From NCBI RefSeq assembly GCF_032362555.1, contig NC_083526.1:1694001-1758000 (forward strand): a stretch of DNA of 64,000 nt, read 5' to 3'. The position numbers were made by a program, and so were the translations under genes. Shown in pieces: positions 47,335-61,776 of this stretch (position 1 is the first letter of the stretch; every line of letters starts with the position of its first letter). The notes under the pieces are model-generated. The model saw only the letters and a list, made by a program, of their open reading frames with translations, was not told where the DNA came from and did no database searches. The stretch is from Amyelois transitella. Taxonomy: Eukaryota; Arthropoda; Insecta; Lepidoptera; Pyralidae.

Positions 47335-48117
47335 TGAATTAGCTTTCACGGAAGGATTGTGTGTTAGAACTGGCTTTCACGAAAGAATTGTGTGTGAGAA
47401 CTAGCTTTCACGAAAAGATTGTGTGTCAGAACTAGCTTTTACGAAAAGATTGTGTGCGTGAAACAGTTTTCATGAAAAGATTGTGTGTTAGAATTACCTT
47501 TCACGAAAAGATTGTGTGTAAGAACTAGCTTTCACAAAAAGATTGTGTGTTAGAACTAGCTTTCACGAAAAGATTGTGTGTAAGAACTAGCTTTCACGAA
47601 AAGATTGTGTGTAAGAACTAGCTTTCACGAAAAGATTGTGTGTCAGAACTAGCTTTCACGAAAAGACTGTGTGTTAGAACTAGCTTTCATGAAAAGATTG
47701 TGTCAGAACTAGCTTTCACGAAAAGATTGTGTGTAAGAACTAGCTTTCATGAAAAGATTGTGTGTCAGAACTAGCTTTCACGAAAAGATTGTGTGTCAGA
47801 ACTAGCTTTCACGAAAAGATTGTGTGTAAGAACTAGCTTTCATGAAAAGATTGTGTGTCAGAACTAGCTTTCACGAAAAGATTGTGTGTCAGAACTAGCT
47901 TTCACGAAAAGATTGTGTGTAAGAACTAGCTTTCACGAAAAGATTGTGTGTAAGAACTAGCTTTCACGAAAAGATTGTGTGTCAGAACTAGCTTTCACGA
48001 AAAGACTGTGTGTTAGAACTAGCTTTCATGAAAAGATTGTGTCAGAACTAAGCTTTCATGAAAAGATTGTGTGTCAGAACTAGCTTTCACGAAAAGATTG
48101 TGTGCCAGAACTAGCTT
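47335..48117. repeat. 31-bp minisatellite, about 25 units
   Basis: The unit is GAACTAGCTTTCACGAAAAG followed by ATTGTGTGTMA, with single-base variants (CACG/CATG, TAA/TCA/TTA). Several units are shortened to GTGTCA. Blocks of several units recur in the same variant order, suggesting larger duplications inside the array. It lies just upstream of the first coding exon of the dehydrogenase. Confidence 0.93.
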
Positions 48118-48699
48118 TTAGATTTTGGCTTTAGATTTAGATTGTTGGCTCTATCTACCCCGCGAGGGATATGAACGTGACTATATGTATTTGTATGTAT
48201 AGGATGTAGGTACAAAAAGCGGACTTAATGCCGTTTGCATTCTCTACAAGTCTACCAGAGGTTGCTTCAATAAAAGGCACTGAATGAGGCCTTTCAGTGT
48301 TTCCAAGACTGTCGGCGTGGTCTATCCCGCAAGAAAAATAAACGTGATATTTATGCAAAGTCTGATAAATGCTTGGGTCAAAAAATTACGACACAAACAC
48401 TAAGTTGTTGACACAAAGACGAGACATTACGAAACTTATTGTTTGAGCCATCATTTTTAATTCGTCGGTCAATGAAAAGAGGTTATTAGGTAAAGTACAT
48501 ACTGACGATAAATGATGTTAAACTGTTTAGTCTTTAGATTTTGCGATCACAATATCAGCTGTTTTTCTTTCAGATTGTAAAAGTCAAGGGAAAGGCTTCT
48601 TAACTTGAGATCTATTTTTAAGCGATGGGTTAGCAACTTCCAGGTGAACGTGTCTTTCGAGTCTTTTCGATACTCTTTCCTCTCTAAATATTGTTAATG

Positions 48700-48925
48700 A
48701 CAAAAATAAAAAAGAATAGGACGACTCCATCTCTTTCCAATAGATATATGCTTATAAACTTGAGATTCTCCTCTTAGGCAATGAGCTAGCAACTGTCACT
48801 TTTTGAACGTCAATTCATCATAGCCAAACAGCTGAACATGGCCTATCAGTCTTTTTAAGACTGTTGGCTCTGTCTACCCCGAAGAACGGAATACATATAG
48901 ACGTGACTATATGTATGTATATGTG
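48700..48925 (+). mobile_element. Family-A SINE-like element
   Basis: From AAAAAAGAATAGGACGACTC to TATGTATGTATATG. Further copies in the gene-free right part: 52880-53170 (+), 53735-53945 (-), 54430-54560 (-), 54975-55190 (+) and 58110-58320 (-). Confidence 0.82.
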
Positions 48926-48929
48926 TATT

Positions 48930-50600
48930 TACGTGTTAGTACCTAAAACGGAAAGTAAACGGATTTCATACAAGCAGCGGGTTGAATATTGTAAATAAAT
49001 AAATTATCCCTAAATTAATTATAAATCACACAAATTCAGTTAGCCCCAAAGAAGTTAAAGACCTGGTCGATTGTCATTAAGTGTATACCAAGGTCTTAAT
49101 TCTCTAAAAATCTTAAAAGAATTTCTTTTATTCAAATACAATGGCCGCACGTTCGCGACCGGACGCCGTTGCCCGTTAGTTCATACATTTTATATTCTAA
49201 CACCTCAAAATATGGCCACAAAACCAATTAATAAGATTTCCGAATGACTCTTCACTTAGTAAGTTACATTCACTTCGCGGGCCGCTTAGAAGTTTTCTAT
49301 AGAAATAATTAACACTCCATTTTCATACCTTGTGTGGAGCTTTATTTACTTTGAGTTAAAGATTTAAAGGCATTATGTTGATCAGACTTCGCAAATCGAT
49401 GTGAATTTAACTACATTTTGTGAGAAATTTATTTCACGGCGAGGCAGTCCGATACAACATCTTTTCACAAGACGATCACTTAATTTTTTTCAATTAAGTT
49501 AGTACTACAGAAGTAAACAATGAACAATAGACATGTCAAGTACTCGCACTCCTCTTAGGTGACACCAAGTTTGAAAATATATTAACGAAATTTACACGCC
49601 ATCAAAATACCTACACACTATTGACTTATACTAATTCCCCTCGTAATCATATAACACCTAATTTTCATCATAAGACAATCAGCCTATTCTCAAAAGTTTG
49701 CGTAAAAAACAATTTTCTCAATAAGTAAACATAATACTTGTCAACTACTCACATTAGTAAGGTGAAAGGTGAAATTCTACTGTCACCCTAGCGTTCACAC
49801 GAGTGATCACGAGCTGGTATAGATGTATACTGGTTTGATTATCAATTCTGTGATGGTAGGTAATAAATTATACAATTAATGTAAGGTTCACACCAAGCGT
49901 TTGTAACGCGCGGTCAGTTTTCTACAAGTAGGCACTTATTGTTATTAAGAATGTTTAAAATAAAACACAGAATTATTAATAGTAAGAAGGTACCGAGTAG
50001 GAAGGTAATTATTTATTACTTTAAGTTAAATTAAATCGAGAAATCTATGAAATAAAAAACGTGTTCGTCTATTTTATTATAAGCACCTAAGTATTAAATA
50101 TTTTTTTTCTTCGTACGGAAGAAAAAAAACTTTTTTTTTGTACAACTATTGTCACATTCAAAGAATGTCTGTTATTAAAACCTGGTTTTTAGTCTGTACC
50201 TAGTAATTAAAAAAAATTGAGACAGTTTCTTAAATTAAAAAAATAATTTTTAAAAATGGTATCTTCCGCAAGCCCACAGATATACAAATCCTGCAATGTG
50301 TAAAACAATCTTAACAATTTAAACTTTTTCCACGAAGCCATCAGAATGTGATTGAGTGACAAACAGCTTTAACAATACAAACAAATTTGAAAATATATCG
50401 TTAACATTTATTATTTCCTCATAATTATGACGTAAAACTTAGGCCTTCAAATCAGTGAGGCGATTCTCACTCAAATGTGCTTCATCTTATTAAATAAAAA
50501 TATCTTTATTGTCAAAACACAAGATTTACAATGTGTTGTTACCAGTTACATTAAAAAGTTAATTCAGACATTGAAGTGAATACTTTCATAAGTTTAACGT
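48930..50600. other. Gene-free stretch
   Basis: AT-rich with no convincing exon. A decayed SINE T1 piece at about 49020-49080 and a LINE-3'-like AAATATCTTTATTG piece at 50495-50530 are the only recognised parts. It may include the untranslated first exon of the dehydrogenase. Confidence 0.5.
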
Positions 50601-53389
50601 AAGTATACATTGGATTCTTTAGGCTATAACATCACGCTGCAACTATGTATAAGGAGCAAAGAAATAATGGAATATGTGAAAAAAAACGGGGAAAATAATT
50701 CATCTTTGAGGGCTTCAATGATGCCCAAAATAACTATTCCACGCGGACGAAGTCGCGGGCTCAACTAGTAATAAAAATAACTTAAATTTAATTTATTGCA
50801 AAGTAAAATGACGTGAAAAGTGCCTATTTCCTGAATATAATAGTGATATTGATTTTGGAAGGCTTAGACGAATGTACCTTGATCCAATCGGGGGCAGGTC
50901 AAAAAAGGGGGCGAAAGGTCAGGTTCAAAGTAACCAAAATTGACTAGCTGGCATGAAGAGATTAATGAATGTGAATAAAGCAAAAGAAGTATTTAATTAT
51001 GGAGGGAAAGTGGCAAGTAAAATGCCGTAGTCTCTGCCTACCTCTCTGGTAAAGAGGCGTGATTTTAAAGTGAAATACAAAGTGTACCTTTAAGCATATA
51101 TACTTGCAATTATGTATATGTATGTAATTAGGCTCAGGCAAAGTTAATTTAACAATTAACTCTGTTCTCATTAATTTGTATACTAATTGGCACCAAATTA
51201 CGCAAATTCGATTTAAAAATACTTAATTACCGTACGTACGTACATCATAGTTTCTGTTAAAAAATCAATGAGCATAACATCGCAAAATTAATTGCGTACT
51301 TATCTACGGGGAACGTACGAGTAGGTACTTATTACGAGGAATCTTCTGTCGACAGAATGTGATAAATAAATTTTACTTACATAGTTTTATACTAATTTAT
51401 ACTAGGTATTCTAATTTTTTTAGTGCAATAATTAATTCACAGTACCTATTTAGGTACGTTATCCTATCCTATCAGCGGTTGTATAGGCTAATTATACCTA
51501 CTCGTATTTTTTTATTCGAACCTACAATGGTCGAAGCCATGGTGGGCCGCTAGTATAATTATTATAAATACTAGCTGTGCCCGCGACTTCGTCCGCGTGG
51601 AATAGTTATTTTGGGCATCATACTTATTTTTGGAAACATCCTCCTCAGGCGGTCAGGCGGTCACGCGTATTAGAAAGAACGCTGGTTCGCCGTATTAAAT
51701 GTTTCGCTACAAATTGCTTATAACGACTATATCTCAAAACCTATTCGTCTGATTTATATACTGTAAATGGCAATTTTAGTCTACATGAAAAGCCGAAAGT
51801 AATAAACATATTTATTTGGATAAGGATTAATACTGAATTAAAGAAAATTGGTTTCAAAATAACTTATGTTTATAATGAAAAAATAATCTTAAAAAATGAA
51901 CATAAAAGTGGTTATTGTAAGTAAACCTTAAGAGATAGATATATGCTCTCGCGGACTTTTTTGTGGCAAAAAATGAGTACTTCACATCTTTAGTACATTG
52001 TTTTACTATATCTTTGTTGGTTTGCGCAGCGTTCGCGTGGAAAGCTCGCAGATGGCCGACTCATTCAACTTTCACCTGCATTGTTGACGTTTCCCGTAGG
52101 AAATCCGGGATAAAATGTAGCCTATAGCCTTCCTCGATAAATAGACTATCTAACAGTGAAAGAATTATTTAAATCGGTTCAGTAGTTTCTGAGATTAGCG
52201 CGTTTAAACAAACAAACAAACAAAACAAACTCTTCAGCTTTATAATATTAGTATAGATTTGTATTTATTTACTTAAGAACTTAGTCCGAGACTTGTGTTA
52301 CGAGAAACTAACTCAACGATACTATATTTTATAATAAATTATTATGTAGATAAACATCCAAGACCCAGGCCAATCTCAAAAAGTTCATTTTTCATCATGC
52401 TCTGACTGGGATTTGAACCCGAGACCTGCTGTGTCACAGACAAGCGCACTACCGCCACACCACAGAGGCCATTTAAGATTTTCATGATCTGACTGGGAAT
52501 CGAACGTGGGACCTCAAATAAGTAACGTTACCACTTCATTACACCCACATAACACAGTTTAACCAGCTGGCATGTGTTTGTCATGATAAGTATAGCTAAT
52601 TTATTCTATAGGTTGGTCACAAACACAATGAATATTTATACATTAAGACGGATACTTGTAAATCTCATAGTACCTACTGAACATGATTACAAAAATATTA
52701 TGATAACAACTTACAATGAACATCTTCATAATTTAACTACCTACGTGAATGATATTATAATAATTAAGATAGGTACTTATTCACGTAATTTTAAAGATCC
52801 AAACTTAAAAATAATAAATAAAGATGTTCATACAGCTTTGTCTTCCGAATTCTTACTTGTTTCATATTTTTACATCTTATGTGCGGTGTGGTTCCCGGCA
52901 ATGAAAGAAAAAAGAATAGAACCATTTCACAAATACGATGCTGTGGTGGTTCCCGGCACTCCACCTCTTTCCCATGGATGTCGTAAAAGGCGACTAAGGG
53001 ATAGGGTTATATAAACTTGGATTCTTCATTTAGGCGATGGGCTAGCAACCTGTCACTATTTGAATCTCAATTCTATCATTGAGCCAAAGAGCGGAACGTG
53101 GCCTATCAGCCTTTTCAAGACTGTTGGCTCTGCCTATCCCGCAGGGGATATAAACGGGATTATATGTAAACATGTACGTGTGCATGAGACGGCAAGGGCA
53201 TAGACGTAAAATTTTAACATGTAATAGTAAAAATGGGTGTCACAGTACAAAAACCGGTTAAAATGACCGAATGTTTATCAAAACGACAAGGTGGGTGTAG
53301 CACTTTCTATATACAAAGCTGGAGAATGTTGTAGAAAGCAAGTGTATTGTTATTCTGTGCCAATGGCACTTCATTTCCAGCTCATCTAC

Positions 53390-53664
53390 TCGTATATTAA
53401 TATTATAAAGCTTGAAGAGTTTGTTTGTTTGTTTGTTTGAACGCGCTAATTTCGGGAACTACTGGTTCGAATTGAAAAAAATATTTTCGCGTCGAATAGA
53501 CTATTTATCGAGGAAGGCTTTAGGCTATATAACATCACGCTGCAACTATAAGGGGCAAAGAAATAATGGAAAATGTGAAAAAAAACGGGGAAAATTATTC
53601 ATCCTGGGCTTCAATGATGCCCAAAATAACTATTCCACGCGGACGAAGTTGCGGGCACAGCTAG
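53390..53664 (+). mobile_element. Helitron-like element, family H1
   Basis: Full-length sense copy ending GCGGGCACAGCTAG|T. Partial copies lie at 50612-50768 (+), 51571-51625 (-) and 52020-52257 (-). Confidence 0.78.
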
Positions 53665-56600
53665 TATTTGAAATCTGAATGTGCAGGTCTCCTCACGATG
53701 TTTTCCCTTACCGTAAGAAAACACACAAATCTTGCAAAGACTGATAGGCCACGTTCGGCTGTTTGGCTCAATGATAGAATTGAGATTCAAATGGTGAGAG
53801 GTTGCTTTGCTAGCCCATCGCCTAAAAGAAGTATCCTATAATCCTAAATTCACTTCTAATCCTTAGTCGCCTTTTACGACATCCATGGGAAAGAGATGTA
53901 GTGTGCCTATTCCTTTTTCTGTAGGTGCCCAGGAACCACACGGCACACAACACCGTGTAGTAGTTAAAAGATATTTGTAGAAAGCACGCTTTGCCTAAAA
54001 ATCTGTTGTCACTATCTGAATATCTCATTTCCATCATTAATCTAGAAATTGAAATACTCGTAAGTATTGAATGTTATCTCAACCGTAATGTGAGTCCCAA
54101 GATATCTAGCTATGCGACGTGAAAGTTTAATTTGAATCGGTTCAGTGATTTCGCTACATAATAATTTATTTAGAAAGCATTTTCTTGTTGTAGTACCTAA
54201 CTACCTACAATGTTTTTTTTTATTATTTTTTATTGCATTATTAGGCTTGCTGTTTCCAACGTGTTTGTTTGAAAATAATGCTGAATGTGGATGAAGCGAA
54301 AGAAATATAAAGGCATTGGGATGATGCCGGCTATGTAGAGACTATGGCATTGCACTTGTTACGATTTCTTCATACTTCTTTCGCTACATGCATATTCTTC
54401 ATTGTCTTACTCTCTAAGTGTACTCTTAGCCGAACCTACATACATATAAACTAGCGTCTTTATTCCCCACGGGGTAGACAGAGCCAACGGTCTTGCAAAG
54501 ACCGAAATGCCACGTTCAGCTGTATGGCTTAATAATGGTATTGAGGTTCAAATAGTGAAATAATTTATTTAGAAAGCATTTTCTTGTTTTAGTACCTACA
54601 ATGTTTTTTTTAAAATTATTTTTTATGCATCAGGTTTGCCGTTTCCAACGGGTTTGTTTGAAAAGTATGCTGAATGTGAATGAAGCTAAAGTGGTATGCA
54701 ACGATCGTGCCAAGATGTTGTCTCTGTCTTCCTTTAGGGAAGAAGCGTGTTTAATGTGCTTGTATTTAAGTATGTAAACTAATGACGGCCTGTTTGGAAC
54801 AGTGACCGTGCCAAACTTGCCAATAACAGGTCCCAGGTTCAATCCTTATAAAATATTGTAGTCTCTACAGAATATAGTATCGATTTAGTATACCATTAGT
54901 CAAGTTTTAAACTTATTGTGTGCGGCTAACTTAATCGGTGTGATATTTATTATTCTTATTTTAAAATGGCTAAAGTTTGGTCAACTATTTCCCAGGGATG
55001 TCGTTAAAGGCGACTTAAGGAAAGGCTAATAAACTTTGAATTCTACTTTAGGCGATTGGCTAGCAACCTGTCACTATTTGAATCTCAATATCACTATTAA
55101 GCCATAGAGCTGAACGTTGATATTCAGCCTTTGCAAGACTGTTGGCTCTGTCTACCCCTTAAGGGATAAAGACGTGAGAATATGTATGTAAGTTCAGTAT
55201 GAGTATACGTAGAATAGAGAGTATATAAGACAATGATGAATATGCATGAAGCGATAGAAGTATGCAGAGATTGTAGCAAGTGGAAAGATGTAGTCACTGC
55301 ATACCCTCCGGGGAACTACTTAGGTACATAACATAGGTATTTCCGATTGCCAGTATATTTCTTTCGCTTCATCCTCATTCACAATTCTTTTCGTGCAGAC
55401 TTGTCAGGTCTTGACCTGACTTTTCACCGGCCCGTCTCATTCAAATGCATCAAACTTTTGTACAGTCTGTGTTAACTTAAGATCTAAAACTGCATGCAAA
55501 GTCCACACTTATAATAAAGAGTATGTAACGAATAAACTCAAAACGTATCTACTGAATCTATTTTGATGAAATTTGGAACACATAAAGAGGTGACTTTTAA
55601 GAACAATACATAGGTTTTTTTTCTGGAGAATCCCACAAGTTTTATTTTAATCGATGGACTTCTTATCCGTGACAAAGTTATTGTTTTATTTATATCAATA
55701 TCTTAATTGCTATTTACAAATAAACTTATAACATATACATAACATTATACGTACCGACAGCTTCCTTCAACTGGTCACAATAAATCACTATCTAATAATA
55801 CACGTGTTGTCTGTCCGTTGGTCTGCGATTAACTGTTTCAGAAGACACTCCATCATTATAGAGGCTGGAGGCTGCAAAAGTACTTTTACTTCCCAGCTTT
55901 ACGAAAATGAGCTTAAAGTTTGAACGAAAAGGTGGGTTTTCGAGTGTAACGCGAAAGGCTTTCACAGGGCAATGACCTACGGTAATGTAAGTTCATTGAT
56001 GTTTGAGATTTAGGAATTTGATCAAGTTTTTACTAAATACATAAGAGATTTGGTGTTTGTCACTACGCAGGCCTTTGGGTGTAGTGGTCATGGTATGCGA
56101 CCGGTTAGCGAGAAGTACCGGATTCGATGTTTTCTTCTGTGGTAGAAAAAGAGTTAATAAAAACCCATAAAAGCTTTGAGTCCACCGTTTACAATTGTTC
56201 GTACACGTAATATACCTAAAGAAATTGATAAATAACTGACTCTTTCTCAGTTATCTTAGTTAAATATAAATACAAACATATGTATATTTTCTAAGTTACT
56301 TCCATTAGTTTGAATACTAACCTACTACTACTTACGGCGAGTGAAAACATCGTGAGGAAACTTGCACATTCAGACAACTGGATGTGTAACCATGATCTAA
56401 CACGGGTAAGGTTCCCCCTGCAAAGGTTGCGGAGGTCAGATGGGATACAGACAATCAGAATCCCAACTAATATAACTAAAAGCGAAAATAAGTTACTTAA
56501 TTTGTTTGTCACCTCTTCACGGTCTATTTTCAGAACCAATTTCCTTGAAATTTTGCGTATAAGTCTGGGAAAGGACAAAGGGCACTATTCATCTCGGTAA

Positions 56601-56797
56601 AAACTATAGTTTTACAAATACAAATCTCTTTATTGCAGATGAAAAAGCATATTAGAAAAGATGGTACAGTCAGTTCATGTCACTGTGACCTGTCTTGTCT
56701 TCACAAGACGTATAATAATTCAATCAGATCATTTTTTTTCATTTAACATTAAATCATTCAATAATAAAATCAAAATCAAAATTTCGCATTAATAAAT

Positions 56798-56976
56798 CAT
56801 TAAGGACGTCCTGTTAAAGGGTTAGGTCAAAAGTACCCGAAACCGCCGAGCTTGCATGAAGAGAGTTATGAATGTGGATGAAGCGAAGGAAGTATGCAGA
56901 GATCGTGGCAAGTGGAATGAGGTAGTCTCTGCCTACCCCTCCGGGAAAGAGGCGTGATTTTAAGTATGTATGTAAA
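56798..56976 (+). mobile_element. LINE 3' fragment
   Basis: Well-conserved copy of the last 160 bases of the family, ending GGCGTGATTTTAAGTATG. Shorter or more decayed pieces of the same LINE lie at 43848-43928, 50860-51070 and 60765-60895. Confidence 0.82.
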
Positions 56977-58423
56977 TCATTTATATAGGATTTGCGAAAA
57001 ATGTGTATTCCTTTGTAGGTCACGTTAAATTCTGAGGATAAATTTGTATAGTGTTTGTTTAGTACACTTTCTTTGAATTACACGGTAACTTAACGTGTAG
57101 GTAACGTTTTATGGATAGTTTTTGTCTATGGAATTGAGATCTACATAGCCCTAAATATCCCATCGCCTTAAAAAAAACCGGGATGGTTTTGACTATGCAA
57201 TTGAGATCTACTTAGTTGCTAGGCCATCGCCTAAAAAAACCTTACAGAATTATTAATTATTGCTTGCTAAACATTATAACAATTGTCAAAACTAATTACA
57301 CAAACCAACAAACCAGAAACTTTCATTTCAGAAGGAATATTTTAGTTATTCATCTAATTAGAACTGTAATTACTATAGCATTTCCATATTTTTTAAAGTT
57401 ATCCACTGAATTTGATTAGTAATACCATTAAGATTTACTTTCTTTTATAAACCGTTTGTTTCGACATTATTTATTATGCATACGCTTATTATCACGTCTT
57501 TATTCCTCTAGCTATATGATTGAATTGAGATTCAAATAAATAATATATGTGTTAAAAAACAATTTGATTGATGTAATTGATTCTGTTAAATGTAATTCCA
57601 TCTATATGTCTACACAGTTATGCTATAAATATTTTGAGTTTGAGTTTGAGTTTAAGAAATACAAGTTTACCTACATGCGTCCGAAACATGTAAAAGTTAG
57701 TTTATGTTATTAATTAATAAATCAATGAAACTTGTGGCATGACAAAATTGTCAGTACCATACAAACGTAACTAGTTTTACGAGAATAGCTCTTTATAATT
57801 TATACATAGACACATATCTCTATGCCTGCGTTAAACTTATGCAATGCAAGTGAAAGGTACAATCGTTGAGAAAAGTGGTGCGTCATCCCACGTTTTTAGG
57901 AATATTATTTTTATTGCTTTTATTTTTATGTTTTGTTAAGGAGAAACTGGCCAAGTTTGTATTGGGTCATGAGCAAAATATGCTAACAAAAGCCACCGAA
58001 GTTGCTTTTTCAATAACAAAATATTTAAGTAAAAGTTTAAGTAAGTACTTAAATATTTTGATAATAATAAATTACCTTAGGTAAGAGATTTGGATCGATG
58101 TAATAATTAATTAACATACATACAAACATACATATTATCACGTCAATAGCCTTTGTAGGTAAGACAGGGGCAGCGTCTTGAATAGACCAAAAGGCCACGT
58201 TCAAGGCTCTATAATGGAGTTGAGATAGCTCATCGCTTATAAGAAGAATCCCAAGTTTATTAGTCTATCACTTAGTCGCCTTTTATGACATCCATGGGAA
58301 AGAGATGGAGTGGTCAATTCTCTTAGCTTTATTGCTTTTCAATTTCCATAGATATGAAAACTAACCATAATTTGAACACGACTACAAAGCACCCTTTAAA
58401 CTTTCGGTTTCGGTTTAAGGTTT

Positions 58424-58585
58424 CGGGTACTTTTGACCTGACCCTTTAACAGGACGTCCTTATCAAGATACGTTCGTCTAGGTCTTACCACTCCGACCTT
58501 TCCCTCCACACTCTCCTTGTATATCTGCTTAGTCAACCTGCTTTCATTCATCCTCTCCACATGACCGAACCATCTAATTTTCATA
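58424..58585 (-). mobile_element. LINE fragment, minus orientation
   Basis: The minus strand encodes [20 protein letters not shown], then [17 protein letters not shown], then [13 protein letters not shown] after a small deletion. The 3' tail is missing. Confidence 0.8.
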
Positions 58586-58811
58586 CGTGTTCTGTCCGAC
58601 CTTTACTGCTATTCTACGTGACTGTACATTGTACATCACACACGTTGCAACGTACTCAAATCTTTTTACTGTTATTAGAAAGTGAACAACACGCTGGCAT
58701 TTACCTTGGGGCGATGTCACTCTGCCGCAGGTGAAATTATCAACACGAGAACAAATTATTTAGTTAAACTTCACATAAGTACAAATGTATAGCACAATTG
58801 GCGGACTTAAG

Positions 58812-59119
58812 GCCCATAGCACACAGCGTATTTTAAACGCGCAGAAGACGCGCAGGAGACGCGCGTATAAGCACTTCAAACGCGATTCGGACGCAACTTT
58901 GTAACCTAAGCACACGGGGCGATCGTGATACGCGCCTCTTCTGCACGTATACGCGCACCCCCTTCCCCCTCTCAGGCCGCTCCTTTATTCGCGCCGCGTT
59001 TGTATCGCTGCTTTATATCATCAATGTAAACGCAACAATCGGCGTATACGGTGCCGAAAACGCGCGTTCGTAATACGCGCGTCGCCTGCGCGTTTAAAAT
59101 ACGCCGTGTGCTATGGGCC
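58812..59119. mobile_element. 308-bp MITE, PIF/Harbinger-like
   Basis: The ends are inverted repeats of about 34 bases with one mismatch, starting GGCCCATAGCACAC. It is flanked by TAA on both sides (58809-58811 and 59120-59122), fitting a 3-bp target duplication of the TWA type known for PIF/Harbinger. It is GC-rich with many GCGCG motifs, unlike its surroundings, and has no coding capacity. It interrupts an older repeat whose unbroken version (GCGGACTTAATGCC) is seen at 727 and 48220. Confidence 0.85.
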
Positions 59120-59179
59120 TAATGCTAGAAGCAATATCTACCAGTCAACCATTGGGTCTGACAGAGAACTTTATGTGGG

Positions 59180-61260
59180 GTCAAACTAAATAAATATACC
59201 TATGTCTATACCTACACAAATAATTATAATAAACATACATAACTACACTAAATAAACAATACACATAATTAAATACAGGGTGACATTTAAAACAACTGCA
59301 TCCTTTTAAACATAGACTATACTCATGATTCTAAGGCGTTTGGGCCTATTTTTATTTAAATTAAACGTCATCATTTTCACATTTAAAAAACCCTCAAAAA
59401 CTACGTCACACGCTTTAATACAAACCAATACTACAAAAAGAAATTAAAACTAAACATGTAAATAAATGTCTGAAAAATAAATTATTTTTCTTGTATCAAG
59501 ATCAAGTAAAGTACAGAGTTGTCGAGATCGCGCAGCTGAATGAATTGTGTCGTTGACCTCTGAATCTTACGCGTCGCTTTTCCGCCGGCCGGGGTGATAT
59601 GACGTATTTAGGATCATGGATTTTGAAACTTTTATTTTTTTCGTACTTTCTAAAATGAACCGATAATTTTCTTTTAACGTTTTTAAATATCCTTAAGATG
59701 AGTACACTTAGGTAACAGTTAAATTTATGCAGTTGAATTAAAAGTCACCTTGTAGATGCAGCGATTACCGAAATGAGTTAAAAGGCTTATACATAAAATT
59801 ACGCATACATACATAAAATCACGCCTCTTTCCCGGAGGGGTAGGCAGAGACTACCTCTTTCCACTTGCCACGATCTCTGTTTACTTCCTTCGCTTCATCC
59901 ACATTCATAACTCTCTATCTATTCATTCATAAGGTTTATAGGTGTTAAATAACCACTTTTAAGAAGTTGACTCCAAATATTTAGCTATCATACTGACTTG
60001 GTAGCAAAGATAACACAAACCGTATGCCTGTGATTTTCTTAACGTGCAAATGTGGCTAACTATATTATTAAGAAAACAGGCCATCGCAGGTACTTTCTTA
60101 CGTATATCGTTTTAAATATATCAGTGAAAAAAAAATTGGAGCCAATGGACACAATTTAATTTTTTTCATAAAGCCAAATTTTTTGTCGTGCATTTTATGT
60201 TTTATGTTAATTTAATTGCTCTAACGGTTTTGATTATTTAATTAATCATAGACTTGAATTCCCTAAATATGTTTCTAAGCTTTTTATTGTAAACTACATA
60301 ACAATTTGTTATTTTTTTTTCATTTAACATTTGGCAAAGTTATTAAAGAAGTCATTTCGCAAATTCGTACTGGAACGATATAACGGATAAAATTAAAATA
60401 TTATGAGATAGATACTGCACATTGTATGCACTTAAGATTCGAGAAAGTAGAAACTATTAAATTTAATATCATAACGACATCCAGTATATGGAGACCTATG
60501 CAGATGAAATTTTGTAAGGAACATGAAAGTTATCCTGCTTGGACGCGGGTCATGATAAAATGGCGGTGCTTACATAATAAAGCCATTCGCCCATTACACC
60601 AATAAAATCAGGGTTTTTGTTACTGGTAAAAGGTTTTTTTGTTTTTGTATCATCTGACATTTCTCCCGGTAGTGTCAGCGGACCACGATCCAGGTACAGG
60701 TGTAGGTAGGTAATTGAGGCAAGAATTTGAATACCCTAAAAAAGGTTATCTTTTTTATCTTTTGTAAAGGTCAGATAAAGGGTACCTGAAACAAACGAGC
60801 TTGCATAAAAAGTGGATGAGAGAGGGAAGTATGCACGGATTGTGGAAAGTGAAAAGGTGTAGCCTACCCTTCCGACAAAGAGGCGTGATTTAATATATTT
60901 TTTTATGATTTTAACTTATATACCGCCGAAGTAAAATGCAACATCCATTAAACCATGACATAACACAACATGACATCTTAGCATAAAACTAAGGGATATA
61001 GACGCGATTAGGTATATGTATGTATGTATGAAGCAATAAAGATTACGATTTAAATAAATAAATAAAAAAAAACTTATCGTACCAAATCGAGCGACGGGAT
61101 TGCTGTCGGTTCGATGCAATGTGTGAAAGGCTTTATTTTGCGGCTTGAATGATTGTATCAGACAGGTGACACTTTCCAAGTCAGATGCTTTTCTTAGGAA
61201 GAAATTGCTACGGAACATTTCTCCAATACAATCTATGGTCGTATGCCACCTTTCATAGCA
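59180..61260. other. Gene-free stretch
   Basis: No exon recognised. It holds a minus LINE fragment (59790-59940) and a decayed LINE piece (60765-60895). The block at 59520-59610 is GC-richer (TCGCTTTTCCGCCGGCCGG) and could be a promoter or exon, unproven. Confidence 0.45.
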
Positions 61261-61776
61261 AAACAAATCCTACAAATATCATAAATGAAGAGTTTGCGAG
61301 TATGTCAGTATGGATGTTTGTCATTCTTCACGCAAAAGCTACTGAGCCGATTACGATGAAATTTGGTATGTAGGTAGCTACCCAGAATAACGTATAGGCT
61401 GGAGTTCCCGCGGGATTGATAGGGTTTCCATGCGGACGAAGTCGCGGGCTGTCTGTAGTTCATTATAATAAAGAAAATAAAATCAATGTTGAACCTAACC
61501 ACGCCTATCCCTTTCACTTTTTATTTTATTTTATTAAAAGACAACGATAAAGATATATTTGTTTTCATTAATAATTAATAGTATTCTAACTTAGCATCCT
61601 AAGGGTGTATGCAGTAAAATAAAATACGTATCTACTAGATAAGTGGATTATTTAACAATTAAAAAAAAATGCTAGGATCAAAGTTCCTACTCTTTTAGTC
61701 GCTTTTTACGACATTCATAGCAAAAGAGATGAAGTCCATTTGATTAAAGTGACAAAAATCGCATGGCACAAAAAAA

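Noticed and set aside
52574-53014. 146-aa ORF
   Set aside because: The last third is a family-A repeat and the rest is low-complexity AT-rich sequence.
57866-58084. 72-aa ORF with a leucine-rich stretch, possible small membrane protein
   Set aside because: No homology recognised, AT-rich composition, no conserved context; within chance expectation.
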